Shown in pieces: positions 21,090-31,769 of a stretch of DNA of 64,000 nt. The translations under genes were made by a program, and so were the position numbers. Each line of letters starts with the position of its first letter. Positions within the stretch are counted from its first letter, which is position 1. The notes under the pieces were generated by a model. It saw only the letters and a list, made by a program, of their open reading frames with translations, was not told where the DNA came from and made no database searches. The stretch spans positions 14,734,501-14,798,500 of the forward strand of contig NW_018343982.1 of assembly GCF_002099425.1 (NCBI RefSeq), read 5' to 3'. The DNA comes from Phascolarctos cinereus. Its lineage: Eukaryota; Chordata; Mammalia; Diprotodontia; Phascolarctidae.

Positions 21090-22935
21090 AGAGAATTCAG
21101 CTGTAGGACGGAAGACAGCATATGACAGGTGGGTCAAGCCACCCCCACTTCTCCCCATACTCCTTGGTGCCATCAAATGGTTCAGAAGATTTGGTTTTTT
21201 TTAATCAGTGGAAGTGACGCTAAAGAGAATATACTTCAACAGATTTTTTTGATCAGTGGAAGTGACACAAAAAGATGTATTTCCATCTGCCATACCACTG
21301 TACCCTAAAGACCACTGGGTCTTTCCATCTGACTTGAAGTTGAAACTTCATTTATATGTTGTCTTGAATGTCCTGGGTCCTCTGTCCCATCCATATGCTC
21401 TTGCCTCTATTCCATACTGCCTCCTAAGACTGGGAAAAGTATTGCCTTCTAGGTATATATTAAAATTGATTATTGATGTGACCCCTGAAATAGTTTTTGG
21501 GGTATCTAAATATAAAGAGAGAGCCTTTCATCTGGGGACCTGACATGCCCCTAAATGTGTCTTTAAAGAATTGTCTGAGGTCATGAGCAAGTTGAGGTGC
21601 TCACAGAGTACCTATTTTGTATTTATTAGACCAAAAAAAGAAAAAAAGGTTTTAGCACTAGAAGAGCTCTTCTCCCTTCTTTCTTGAAACCTTCCCCCAG
21701 TCTTTTCCTTTTTTTCTTCCAATCCTAACCCAAGGCGTGTGATGAACCCACTATTAGAGGTACCATAGCTATGTATCTAAACAGCTGTCCCTCTATGCAA
21801 AATGTGTCTTTTACTCTGCAACTTTCTGAACAAATGACTCAGTGTTAAACGTAGGCCCAAAAGGAAAAAAGCTAACTTGACCTAAATAACACTTTGATGA
21901 TTCTAACTTTCTCCAACTCTGCCACAGAGGCAGATGTAGCAACGTGATCTGGAAAAACCACTTCCCCTTTAAGACCTTCTGTTTTCTTTCCCGTAAAAAT
22001 GAAGTTGCACCAATTATAATGAAATACAAATGTCAAAATACTTTTAAGAGCTCACAGACTCCAGGTTAAGAACTTCCCTGGTCTAGATGAACTCCAGAGC
22101 TCCTTCTAGCTCAAAGATTTCCTTACTCCGTAACTACCCTCAAGATATGCAGTGCTTGAAGCGGGTTAGAAAGACAGAATGATGTTTCTCTCCAGAAGGG
22201 ACTGAAGTCATACCACTGTCTTTTAGGGGGCCAGAAGTAGGCTTTGGATGAGCCAGTCAGTTTTCTTATTCTTCTGTTTGAAATGGTACATAAATAGCCT
22301 CGATTCTCTTCTTCCTACCACTCTCTACGGATAAAGCAGCTGTTTCTGCTTGTTATGCCAGACAAGGCTGTTCCTGAGCAAGTTCTCAAGACTGGAACTG
22401 TCCTTCCAACAGGTAGAAATGTCACCAGGGGAAAAATGCCTAATTATCATTCATAGAAGCCTTCTATTCTGAAGATGAAAGCAGCAGGAAACTCCAAAAC
22501 TTACAACTGAGAGTGGCCCAACTGATTGCGTAAATTAGATTGGCCAAAATGTCACTAGCTTTGAAAGCTTTCAAGATGCTATCAGTAACTTTAAAAGCTT
22601 CTGATAGTAGAATGGGAGGTTTCCTGGGAGTTGGCTGTAATGAGCTGAGTTGCTATCCCTGGGTCATCAGTGATGTACTCCTGGGGTTGATAATTTGAAA
22701 TAAATTGCTGAGCATTAAAAAAAAGTTTTTAGGTCTATCAAATGTCCTAGTAATGTCCCAACCGTGGTCAAATAGTAGAAGGGAAGCTACTATCCATGGT
22801 GAATTGTCAATTTCCATTTTTGTTGAAAGTCTTCCTCATTCTGAGCCTCATGACTGGGAAGCTCTTCCTGATCCCTCCAGTCAGTGACAGCCTTTTCCAT
22901 TTGACCTCGGTTTTGAGCCTCTCCAACGCATTTAT
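21090..22935. other. Mostly unassigned, with faint MIR-like pieces
   Basis: An imperfect direct repeat ending GATCAGTGGAAGTGAC occurs at about 21202-21217 (as AATCAGTGGAAGTGAC) and 21251-21266. Weak MIR-like order appears at about 21910-22130 (AGCTCCTTCTAGCTCAAAG). The 95-codon frame at 21256-21543 has no known similarity. No gene supported. Confidence 0.4.
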
Positions 22936-22939
22936 AATA

Positions 22940-23219
22940 CAGTTATCCCTTCCACATTGCAGGGGTTAAGGACAAGGTACCCTTGCAATCTGGAAAATCC
23001 ACATAAAAATTTTTGGTTCTCTCTTTGTATCAGAGAAGAAGTCTGAATTATTATGGTATTAAAAGACAAAATATGTATACAATACTATACATATATTTTA
23101 TGCGTTTCTGAATTTCTAAACTTTTTCTATGTTGACTATTGGCCTTCATATGTCGTCTATGGCTTCCGCAAAACTCCCCAGAAATTCCTATTTAATTTCT
23201 TATGTAAAAGGGACAGCTG
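22940..23219. mobile_element. Pogo/Tigger-like MITE, about 280 bp
   Basis: The left end is CAGTTATCCCTTCCACATTG. The right end, reverse complemented, is CAGCTGTCCCTTTTACATAA. TA flanks both (22938-22939 and 23220-23221). Ends starting CAG with TA duplication, and a CAGTxxTCCC motif, fit pogo/Tigger non-autonomous elements. The interior is AT-rich and non-coding; the overlapping 60-80 codon frames mean nothing. Confidence 0.78.
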
Positions 23220-23309
23220 TATTGTTTATTACAGGTAACGTGATTTTTTTTGGTATTCTCTTTCTACACTGTAGACTTAGTGACAGTGGGAAGTTGATAT
23301 TATTTAAAC

Positions 23310-23382
23310 TTGATTTCCCCCAGCACCTAGCACAGTGCCTCTCCAAACAGCAAGTAATAAGTATCTGTTGAATGAAGAAATA
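23310..23382 (+). repeat. L2 3' terminus
   Basis: CCCCCAGCACCTAGCACAGTG, then AAGTAATAAGTATCTGTTGAA. Confidence 0.7.
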
Positions 23383-23574
23383 CTGAATCCAAGCCAATAT
23401 ACATGGTAGAAATGTATGTTGAAGTGTGAATAAGTATAGATTCCACAACACTAGAGAAAGCATAGAACATGGGATTTACTTTGGAGAAGCTGCCTCTTCT
23501 ACATAACAGTAGGAAGAGGTCTTGGCTTCCCAGAAGACTTGAGAGTGTGAGTATTTTAAAATTCTGCTTGGAAG

Positions 23575-23770
23575 ATTGCGTGGTACAGTAGAAAGAACAC
23601 TAACTCTGGAGTCAGAAAATCTGGTTTCACACCCCACATTTGTTGCTTTTGGCCTGCATGAGTTTGGACACGTTATTTAACCTTTCTGGGGTCTCATTTT
23701 CCTCATTTGTAAAAGGAAGGTACCAGACTCTCACGTCCCTTCCCATTCGGGAATTATGATCCCATGATCC
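23575..23770 (+). repeat. MIR3-type SINE
   Basis: GTACAGTAGAAAGAACACTA, CTCTGGAGTCAGAAAATCTGG, TCATTTTCCTCATTTGTAAA, then CTCACGTCCCTTCCCATTCG and ATTATGATCCCATGA. Confidence 0.75.
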
Positions 23771-23887
23771 AGTCTAGCAATTCCTGGAATTCAGTGGCAG
23801 CCAGGAAAGTTGTCTTTTAATCTCCAAACTTGGACTGATAGTTATTATATCTTCAATCCTTGGGTGTTTTTTTTTGGGGGGGCACTG

Positions 23888-23972
23888 TGTGGTATAATGA
23901 AAAGAGAGCTGACTTCAAATCCTGGCCCTACTGACACTCACTGGCTCATTGTCCTTGATCTCCTGGAAGCAT
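23888..23972 (+). repeat. MIR-family SINE, truncated
   Basis: GTGGTATAATGAAAAGAGAG, then TTCAAATCCTGGCCCTACTG and CACTCACTGGCTCATTG. Confidence 0.6.
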
Positions 23973-23994
23973 AAGTTTCCCACCAGCCTCAATG

Positions 23995-24195
23995 CCAGTG
24001 TCTTCCCTTTGTTAATTATTTCCAATTTAGCTTGTATATTTCTTGTTCGTACATAGTTGTTTGCACGTTGTCGCTCTCATTAGACTGAGTTCCTTGAGAG
24101 CAGGGACGATATTTTGCCCTTTTTTGGTATTTCCTGTGTTTAGCACAGCACCTGGCACATAGTAGGTGCTTAATAAATGTTTTTTGGCTGATTAC
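23995..24195 (+). repeat. L2 3' terminus
   Basis: TTCCTTGAGAGCAGGGACGA, CACAGCACCTGGCACATAG, TAGGTGCTTAATAAATG. Confidence 0.85.
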
Positions 24196-24359
24196 CTTGT
24201 TAGTGCTCTTTAAGCCCCCAAACTACTTTGTATTCATTTTATACATTTTTTTTTGTTTTGACTTATATGGGTACATGGCGTTTTCTCCAAGCAGAATGTG
24301 ATATTGGTGCCCTAGGGAAAGTGATTATTCTCTCACTTGGCATTCTCTGAAAGTCCCAG

Positions 24360-24460
24360 AATTCTGCTAAGGATTTCACAGCCAGTTAAGTAGAGGGAAG
24401 ATTCAAACACAGGTCTTCTGTCTTCCAATCCATTGCTCTTGAGATACCATTGTTTATTTA
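24360..24460 (-). repeat. MIR-family SINE fragment
   Basis: TTTCACAGCCAGTTAAGTAG, then GATTCAAACACAGGTCTTCTG. Confidence 0.6.
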
Positions 24461-24589
24461 ATAATAATGCTCTCCTTGGTGCCCCAATCCTTCAGTGTTA
24501 GACACACAGCACTGCATTGTTCGTTCCTATCACTGAGTGGAAGTTGCTGAGAAGCATATTTTAGCTCCAGAAGAGGAAAATCCTTATTT

Positions 24590-24785
24590 TTTTCTAACAA
24601 TTAGAGTTACCTGAAAGTGGAGTGGGCTATTTCAGGAGACAGCAAGTTGCCCATCACTAGAAATCATCACATAGAGACAGGAGGGCCATTTTTTGGGGAT
24701 ACTCTAGAGAGTATTCCTGTTTGGGTATGGGTTGGACTAGATGGCCTTAAAGGTCCCTTCCAACTCTGAGATTCTCTCATTTTCT
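24590..24785 (+). repeat. L3/CR1-type LINE 3' end
   Basis: GTGGAGTGGGCTATTTCAGG, CAAGTTGCCCATCACTAGAA, TATTCCTGTTTGGGTATGG and GGTTGGACTAGATGGCCTTA, then the family terminus CCTTCCAACTCTGAGATTCT. Confidence 0.88.
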
Positions 24786-25269
24786 AGGTCCTCCTTCTAT
24801 GCTGACCCCTTCCTCCCAAATAACCTAAAAATAATGTTCATCTCTGTTTTGTATTTTCACAAAGTCTTAATGGGTGAAATCACCGAAGAAGTAGATAAGC
24901 ACTTTTTTATGAAGCTAGTTTTTGGAAGTTTGTATTACAATGGGCACCAGAAGGGCCTAAACTCCCTAAGAAGGAACTCAAAGATCCCTGTAACAAGTGC
25001 CTTGGTCCTGGGATGGAGAGGTGTTTATTCCTCCATCTTCTGCCTGGCATCCCTTCCCATCACAGACAACAAGGGAGAATGAAATGGGGCTTTAGACCTG
25101 CACAATATGCAGACCTCCTACTGGTCCTCACCTTAGCTCAGCTCCCGCTATAGGTAGAGAGCAGAGTTCACTCAAGACATTCCCCAGTTTGTATTCAAAA
25201 TGATGAGAGACACACTGCAAACAAACTCTTGACCTAGATGTGCTGGACTTGGGAGTCTGGGGAGCCTTA

Positions 25270-25435
25270 ACTACAAATTTTGCTTTACCAATCCACGGGC
25301 AAGTTAGTTTCCTAATATCAAAAATGGAGATTATAATAGCTGCAGTATTGAATCCACAGCATTGTTGTGAGGATTAAATGAGATTGTGTATGTAAAGACT
25401 TTGCAAGCTGTGAAGTGCTATATGATATTTGTTAA
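25270..25435 (+). repeat. MIR-family SINE (3' half)
   Basis: ATCAAAAATGGAGATTATAA, TTGTTGTGAGGATTAAATGAG and GCAAGCTGTGAAGTGCTATA. Confidence 0.65.
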
Positions 25436-26159
25436 TAGTAATTATATTTTGAAGACTGACCCAAATAATCAGCAACAGTAGCAATCTGTGCCTCCCCCCC
25501 AAGTTGATTTGAGCCCAGGAGTAATTCTTTTGGCTGAATATCTTTTTTAAAATCTTTGTTAGAAAACAGGCCCAGTATAATCTGAAGCACTGAGTATAAC
25601 AAGTGTGAGAAAAATACATGAGATTCACATAGAAGCCTAGCGTTTTTCTGTGACCACTGGATGTCAGTACTGATCTATGTCAGACAAACAAGGTATTTCT
25701 TGAGGAACCCATCTATATGAAGGGTGATTTTTTTTTGGAGGCTACAGAGGATGTTGCTCAAAACAAAGTGTTTGTGAAAAGTTTTACTTAGTTACATAAT
25801 CTCAGTTCCTCACCCTTATCTTCCACAGGCCATTTTCCCTTGGTCCGATACTGTGGGCCAGGCAGTACTATCGTGACATATGTTTTGGATCTGCAGTCAC
25901 CTCCTAGCTCAGCCATTAATTTGCTGTATGATCTTAGGGCGTCTCTGAGGGGAGGAGCAGTTGAGAACTTATGGAACCAGGTGTCATAGGGACAGAACAT
26001 CTGAACTGGAAGGAACCTTAGAGCCCATCTAACATAATGACTGAATCTAGACTAAAATCCATTTCTCCTGACTCTCAATCTTGGGAGCTTCTGACTCTAG
26101 ACTGGAATATGAGAGCTAGAACAGATGTTTGAAGTGATCTGATCCTTCCTTCTCATTTG

Positions 26160-26895
26160 GCTGATGAGAAACCTGAAGCTCTAGGTCCCCATCTATTGGG
26201 CAGTGACTAAAGGATTATTGTATATTGATGTAATGGAATGTTGTTATTGTTCACCCCTTATTTTTGAAGGGGACCAGTGGCATCATGGCATGATAGATGA
26301 TGTCCTGACTTGCTTGTAAATTGGATTTAAGTGAGGCAGACTTGCACAGAGCATCAGCCTCACTCTCTTTTCCAGAGTCACTGAAATCCAGTGGCAGAAC
26401 AAAAGTCAGGAGGACTGGCAATGGCCCAGGACGTAGTAGATGATCTTGGCATCTTCAATGTCTGTAATATAATTACAGACATGTGATAGAATATTGCTGT
26501 GTCACAAGAACTGGCCAAAGGAACAATTTCAGAGAAAACCTGTATGAAATGATGCAGAGTGAAGTAAACAGAACCAGGAGAATTTTTACAATAATGCCAA
26601 TGTAATAAAAAAAAACAACTTTGAAAATTTGAAAATTCTGATCAGTGCAATCACCTATAATTCCAGAGAACCAATTATGATGCACGTTACTCACCTCCTG
26701 ACAGTGAGGTGATACACTCAAGAATGAGACATACATTTTTGGACATGTCTAGTGTAAATTTGCTTTAAACTATGTGATTTGTTACAGGATTTTTTGTTTT
26801 TCCTTTTGGGGGTGGGGCAGGGATGCTGATTGATTTGGATGGGAAGAGGAGAGAGGAAAAGAAAATAAATGCTTGTTAATTGAAAAAAATGAAAA
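26160..26895 (+). mobile_element. L1 3' end, interrupted by a LINE-related insert
   Basis: Left of the insert, ATATTGATGTAATGGAATG is the ORF2 3' end. To the right are AACTGGCCAAAGGAACAATT, ATGATGCAGAGTGAAGTAAA and CAGAACCAGGAGAATTTTTA, then a 3' UTR with CACCTCCTGACAGTGAGGTG and AAATAAATGCTTGTTAATTG, and an A-rich tail. The first blocks are the sense of the L1 at 47.0-47.3 kb. Truncated at its 5' end. Confidence 0.8.
26248..26481 (-). repeat. LINE-related short repeat nested in L1
   Basis: Flanked by an imperfect duplication of about 18-19 bp (TGTAATGGAATGTTGTTAT against TGTGATAGAATATTGCTGT, at about 26229-26247 and 26482-26500). On the minus strand its 3' end reads GGTCCCCTTCAAAAATAAGG followed by an AACA-rich tail, resembling the 3' end of the LINE at 56.6 kb. 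Other marks: GAAATCCAGTGGCAGAACAA and GATGATCTTGGCATCTTC on the plus strand. Confidence 0.65.
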
Positions 26896-26896
26896 A

Positions 26897-27012
26897 AGAA
26901 AACTGAGGCACAGAAAGATTGAGTGATTTGCCCATAGTAAGTTAGCGACTGAGCCAGGACTAGAACTGAGATGTCTTGGCTAGAAGTCTAATGTTCTTTC
27001 TACTATGACACA
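26897..27012 (-). repeat. MIR-family SINE fragment
   Basis: AAACTGAGGCACAGAAAGAT, GTGATTTGCCCATAGTAAG, GAGCCAGGACTAGAACTGAG. Confidence 0.7.
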
Positions 27013-27014
27013 AA

Positions 27015-27820
27015 ACCTTTCCTCATGCCCTTTTAATTACGTTGCTTTCTTGCTTCAATACTTCCATAAAAAAATTTATAATTTCAAGGGTACCTTCTCT
27101 ATTGACATGAGTTGCAATTTCTTCATATCTCAGCAGCCTGTTTCAAGGGTTGCCAAACTCCATTACTTGATGGCTAGCCTTCTTTTGAGGAGCCTTTCTA
27201 GACCAAGCTAGCCTGATTTTCAGAGAGCAGATGCATAGTCCGTTATTGGGCCTTTGCCCTTTATTCTCCCCTGCACAACCTTTGAGTTCCTAAGGTCATC
27301 CCCCACAACACAACTGAATTGTCAGTAGGTTTGAGTCCCCTAAATAAAAACTGCTCATTATTATCCTGAAAACACACAAGGGACCAGATCCATCTCTCAC
27401 ATATGTGCATCCCACTTATATCTTAAAGAAATGGCTTACAGTTGAACAAAGTGCTCTGTTTCCTTGTCTGCACCAAATCGGATGCCAATCTTAACAAGTG
27501 GCACTTGCTGTGAGGAAGGAAGGGAGTGTCAAAAGTCCAGCCTCCAGCATTGCTATGAACTAGCCAAGCAGGTTTCAACTGCTTCCTGGTGCTACTCCCT
27601 GCTTTTTGTAACCCCATGACCATTGATTTAGTGGCTTCTCTTAGCTGGCAAATGGGTTTTTCTTTCTTTCTCCCTCCTTGATCCCTAGTGCTCTTGAAGT
27701 GAAGAGCTCTTCTGCTTTCAAATGAGGCTTCCCCCAAAAAGGATTCCACATTGACAGTATCCTTATTAATGACCCAGACTGAGGCACTACAAAGCACCAA
27801 ACTTGGAGTAAAAAAGAACA
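27015..27820. other. Unassigned sequence with one longer open frame
   Basis: A 132-codon minus-strand frame at 27423-27821 is one of the longest in the window. Its predicted protein shows no domain, signal peptide or family I know, and nothing around it suggests an exon. I treat it as chance. Confidence 0.4.
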
Positions 27821-27824
27821 TTCA

Positions 27825-27940
27825 CGGTTAAGTGACTTGCCGAGGATCACACAGCTAATAAGTGTCTGAGGCTAGATTTTAACTCAGGTCCTCCTGATTC
27901 TAGGGCTGGTGCTCTATCCACTGTGCCACATAGCTGCCCC
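27825..27940 (-). repeat. SINE head and core fragment (MIR or MAR1 type)
   Basis: GTTAAGTGACTTGCCGAGGAT, CACACAGCTAATAAGTGTCTG, then CTCTATCCACTGTGCCACAT and AGCTGCCCC. Lacks the tail that would tell the two families apart. Confidence 0.8.
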
Positions 27941-28076
27941 TGCCTCTGCTCTTTGTTAGTTTTGTGACCACAGGCAAGTTACAAACTCTTTGGGACACAG
28001 CTTCCTCATCTGTAAAATGAGGGGAATGGATGAGATGACCTTTAAGATCTCCACAACTTTAACATTCTATGATTTT
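27941..28076 (+). repeat. MIR3-type SINE
   Basis: GTGACCACAGGCAAGTTACA, TTCCTCATCTGTAAAATGAG, GATGAGATGACCTTTAAGAT and AACATTCTATGATT. It abuts the previous SINE in the opposite orientation. Confidence 0.8.
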
Positions 28077-28377
28077 TTCAAAATTTCATGTATAAGGGAA
28101 CAGGTGGGTATAAAAACTACTAAATGTATGAGATAATAAATACCAATACAAAGGATACATAGACATATGACTTCATTTCACATGAATGTAAATTTATACC
28201 ATAAGTATTCAAATATACTTGTTACATTTACTGTTTTAAATGTTCTTATAATTATATTAAAATCTTCATTAAAAATAGTTGCTAAGTTTAATAAAAGTAG
28301 CAATTTAAAAAAATCCACAGATGCCTTTTCTGACCCAAGCTAGGACTTAAAAAACCGGTCATTTTCCAAGAGCATAG

Positions 28378-28862
28378 TCTGCTATCTTGGAAAGAGCATT
28401 GGCTTAGAGTCAGGAGGGAGCTGGCTCACATACCTGACTCTGCTGTTTATTTGCTGTGTGATCCTGGGTAGGTCACTTTATCTCTCTGATCTCTGTTTCC
28501 TCATCTACAATACAAAGATAATAATACTTGCACTATTTGCCATGAGGTAGTTAAGAGGAAGTTTAGTAATTTTTCAGTGGTGTCAACTGTTTGTGACCCC
28601 ATTTGGGGTTTTCTTGGCAAAGATACTGGAATGGTTTGCCATTTCTTTCTCCAGCTCATTTTACAGATGAAGAACCGAGGCAAACAGGGTTAAGTGACTT
28701 AAGGGTCACACAGCTAGGAAGTGTCTAGGTTAGATTTGAACTCAAGAATTTGAGTCTTCCTGACTCCAGGCTCAGCATTCTATCCACTTTGTCACCTAGC
28801 TACCCTTGTTAAGAGGAAAGCACTTGGTAAACTTACAAGTGTTGAAGAAATATAACCTTTTA
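28378..28862 (+). repeat. MIR-type SINE split by a younger SINE
   Basis: The left part runs from TTGGAAAGAGCATTGGCTTAG through GTGTGATCCTGGGTAGGTCA to CATGAGGTAGTTAAGAGGAA. The right part resumes with AGCACTTGGTAAACTTACAAG. Confidence 0.85.
28561..28807 (-). repeat. MAR1/WSINE1-type SINE inserted in MIR
   Basis: GTTTGTGACCCCATTTGGGG through TTCTATCCACTTTGTCACC and AGCTACCC. A perfect 11-bp TSD, GTTAAGAGGAA, lies at 28550-28560 and 28808-28818. Confidence 0.93.
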
Positions 28863-29124
28863 GAAACTCTGATCCTAGCTGTATTTAAGTGTGAGGGAAT
28901 GGAATAGGTGATATAAGTTAACCATAGCCTATACTCTCTATATTCACATCTGAAATGCTGTTATCTAGAATAGAGATTTCAAACTTTCTCCAATTGGGCT
29001 GCTTGCAGCCCCCTTTTATATATTATGTAATCCCTTAGGAGATAGTGACTAGACTTTGACTTTATTGTTATAGGATATTCCCAGGTGAGGGGTCTCTCTC
29101 CACCAATGCAGGTCACTTTCCTAG

Positions 29125-29230
29125 AGCACTAAGAAGCCCAAGGTCACGCTGCTAGTATGTGTCAGAGGAGGCCTGAACTTAGGTCTTCTTGGTCCTCAAA
29201 GCGGCTCCTATCCACTACAACATATTGCTC
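29125..29230 (-). repeat. MIR-family SINE fragment
   Basis: AAGGTCACGCTGCTAGTATG, then CTGAACTTAGGTCTTCTTGG and CCTATCCACTACAACAT. Confidence 0.65.
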
Positions 29231-29334
29231 TACACAGCAATACTTTATTAAGAAAGAAATAGGATTAAAAAAAAAGAAATAGGATTAATAAGACTTTGTA
29301 AAGAGCAATAAATATTTCAGAAAGCCGTCATCAT

Positions 29335-29545
29335 TAATCAGATCTGACATTCATGTTGTGCTTTAAGATTTGCAAAGAGTTTTGCATACATAGCTTCATC
29401 GAAGGCTCACAATCACCTTGTAAGGTACATGCTACAGGTACCATTACACCCATTTTACAGAGAAAACTGAGGCTCAGAGGAGTTGTTACATATTATCAGA
29501 AGTCAGATGCAAACTCAAAGCTAGTAATCAGTTACAGTTGCTGAG
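29335..29545 (-). repeat. MIR-family SINE
   Basis: CATGTTGTGCTTTAAGATTTG, CACAATCACCTTGTAAGGTA, CCATTTTACAGAGAAAACTGAG. Confidence 0.75.
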
Positions 29546-29586
29546 GGCCTCATTGCTTTGAGGTATATATGAAATTTGAATTTGCA

Positions 29587-29812
29587 ACTGGTTCTCAAAC
29601 TGCTATCCAGGGACCCCCTTGGGGTCCCCAAGATCCTTTCATGAGTTCCTTGAGGTAAAAAGTATTTTCAAAATAATACTAAGACAGTTTAATTCCAATA
29701 TGATAACTATGGATATAGACATAGCCCACATAAAGAGTTTTTTGGGGGTCCTCAGTAATTTTTAAAATGTAAATGACTCCAGAGACCAAAAAATCTGAGA
29801 ATCCACTGATGT
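29587..29812. mobile_element. hAT-like non-autonomous element, about 225 bp
   Basis: One end has TGGTTCTCAAACTGCTATCC then GGGGTCCCCAAGATCC. The other ends TCTGAGAATCCACTG, whose reverse complement CAGTGGATTCTCAGA pairs with the start. Short inverted ends and GGTCCCC/GGTCCTC subterminal motifs match Charlie-type (hAT) elements. No transposase. Confidence 0.65.
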
Positions 29813-29862
29813 ATAGGACTTCTGGGTGGACCAGAAATAGGCCATCCAAGAAGGATGGTGTG

Positions 29863-29864
<2 letters not shown>

Positions 29865-29899
<35 letters not shown>
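29865..29899. repeat. (GT)n microsatellite
   Basis: About 17 GT units. Confidence 0.95.
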
Positions 29900-29900
<1 letters not shown>

Positions 29901-30114
29901 CTTGTAAGATGCCAAATCTTATAGCTTTAAGTTTGGAAACATTTCATTGCTAAGTATGTATCCTGCCTTAGTGGTGGTGGTTGGACCCAAGCCATGAACT
30001 CCTCTCTCCATCTGGGAGGCCCTCAAGAAAGACTGATTTGGTATAAAACTCTCCTCCTCTAGTAGTATTCTGCCCTCTAAAAACAAGTGGGACTGAACAT
30101 GAGACAAATTTAGT

Positions 30115-30372
30115 CATAATATCTGACATTTATATAGTTCATTTCCTCTTTAAAAGTGCTTTCATATAATTTTCATTTGATTCTAATAACAGTCCTATAA
30201 GGTAAGTAGTACAAATATTATCATTCCCATTTTAAAGATGAGGAAACTGAGTTTCAGAGAGATCAAGTGACTTCCCCAGGACTACATAGCTAGTAAGTTG
30301 CAGAGCCAGGATTCAAATTCAGGTCTTCTAGGCTAACGCCCCGGTGGACTTTTTACTTCACTAGTATGCCTC
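30115..30372 (-). repeat. MIR-type SINE, near full length
   Basis: CTGACATTTATATAGTTCATT, AGTCCTATAAGGTAAGTAGT, AAAGATGAGGAAACTGAGTT, CAGGATTCAAATTCAGGTCTT. Confidence 0.85.
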
Positions 30373-30589
30373 TCAACTAACATTGATTTAAAAAAATTAC
30401 ACTTGTATATTACCTTATTTTCCAAGTGCTCTCACAGACATTATTTTATTGATTACAAGCTGTTTGATAAAGGAAATTATAAATGAGATAGTACTCTGTC
30501 CCCTACACAGCCCTTCAAGCAGGGAACCTGGTGGAGGTCATTTGGGTATTTGTTGAATTAATACAATGTGGTGGGACACTAGCCAATGG

Positions 30590-30805
30590 CTTATTCTCCT
30601 TTCCACCTGTTGAAATCCTTCCCTTTGTTCAAAGCCAGGTGCCACCTGGTTCATGAAGTCTTCCTGCCCAAGCTGGAAATGATCTCTCCCTCCTCAGAAT
30701 TGCTTACAGTGTTTTGTATGCTCCATTTGTATACACAATTTATCCTTCCCTGCTGGGAATGCAAATACTGTTTACATTTCAGTATGTAACATGACACATG
30801 GTACA
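30590..30805 (+). repeat. L2-like LINE 3' region
   Basis: TTGAAATCCTTCCCTTTGTTC, AGCCAGGTGCCACCTGGTTC and CATGAAGTCTTCCTGCCCAA, then GGAAATGATCTCTCCCTCCTC. Confidence 0.6.
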
Positions 30806-30807
30806 TA

Positions 30808-31055
30808 ATTGTTGTTCAGTCATTTCAGTCATGAACAACTCTTTGTGACCCCATTTGATGTTTTCTTGGCAAAGATCCTGGAGTGGTTTGCCATTTCTTT
30901 CTCCAGGCCATTTTACAGATGAGGAAACTGAGGCAAACAGGGTTAAGTGACTTGTCTAGGATCATACAGCTATAAGTATCTTGGGGCTAGATTTGAACTC
31001 AGGAACATGAGTCTTCCTGATTCCAGGCCCAGAGCACTTTCTACTGTGCCACCAT
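30808..31055 (-). repeat. MAR1/WSINE1-type SINE
   Basis: TTGTTGTTCAGTCATTTCAG, GTGACCCCATTTGATGTTTT, AGGAAACTGAGGCAAACAGG, ending CTACTGTGCCACC. TSD not clear. Confidence 0.92.
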
Positions 31056-31137
31056 AGGAACTGTCTAAATGTTTGTGAAATGGAATGGAATGGCATTTTT
31101 AGGCCAGTCTTCATGAAAATCATAACTTGCACAGATG

Positions 31138-31342
31138 ATCTGTGAGATAGAATATGTGGGTAGAGTAGTGGACTTAAAGTCAGGAAGTCATGGGTTCAGA
31201 ATCTACCTCAGATATCTACTAGCTGTTTGACTGTGGGTAAGTCAGTAAGCATCTTTGTGCTTTAGTTTCTTCATCTGTTTAAGAGGAGTGAGTGCTGGAC
31301 TTGATACCTTCTAAAGGTCCTTTCCAGTTCTAATTCTGTGAG
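31138..31342 (+). repeat. MIR3-type SINE
   Basis: GAGTAGTGGACTTAAAGTCAG, CTACTAGCTGTTTGACTGTG, TTCTTCATCTGTTTAAGAGG, then GTCCTTTCCAGTTCTAATTC. Confidence 0.8.
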
Positions 31343-31414
31343 ACCTTTACAATATCCCTCCACCTTCTCTCCCACAGGGCAAACTATTAGGCTAGAAAAG
31401 GTACCTACTTTTTG

Positions 31415-31765
31415 TTTCAAAACAAATATAAGTTTTATTGATATCTTTTCTTTACATCATAGGCATTTGGATGAAGGAAAACCCTACCTCCATCCAGTGT
31501 GAACCATCCCATGTGACTGAAAAAAAAATGACTAAGTGAAAACATCCCTTACAGTGACTGTGTCTAATAGTGTATGCAACATTCCATCCTGATAGTCTTC
31601 CACCTCTCTGCTTATGAGATGAGAGATAGGTTTCACTATTTCTTCTCCAGGAGAATGTGCTTATTTTTAAACCTCATTCATTGAGATTAGGCAGGAATCC
31701 AGAAATGGAACTAACTTTAATTTTGTGGAGAGTCTTGATTTACTGTTTCACAAATAAGCATCTAA
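31415..31765 (-). repeat. L1 3' UTR fragment
   Basis: TTTTATTGATATCTTTTCTTT, GTATGCAACATTCCATCCTG, TAGTCTTCCACCTCTCTGC and TTCTTCTCCAGGAGAATGTG match the order of antisense L1 3' UTRs of the older type also seen at 52.1 kb. Confidence 0.6.
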
Positions 31766-31769
31766 AGAG

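Noticed and set aside
27423-27821. 132-codon minus-strand open frame
   Set aside because: No domain, no codon pattern I can judge as coding, no neighbouring exon signals. Kept only as a note.
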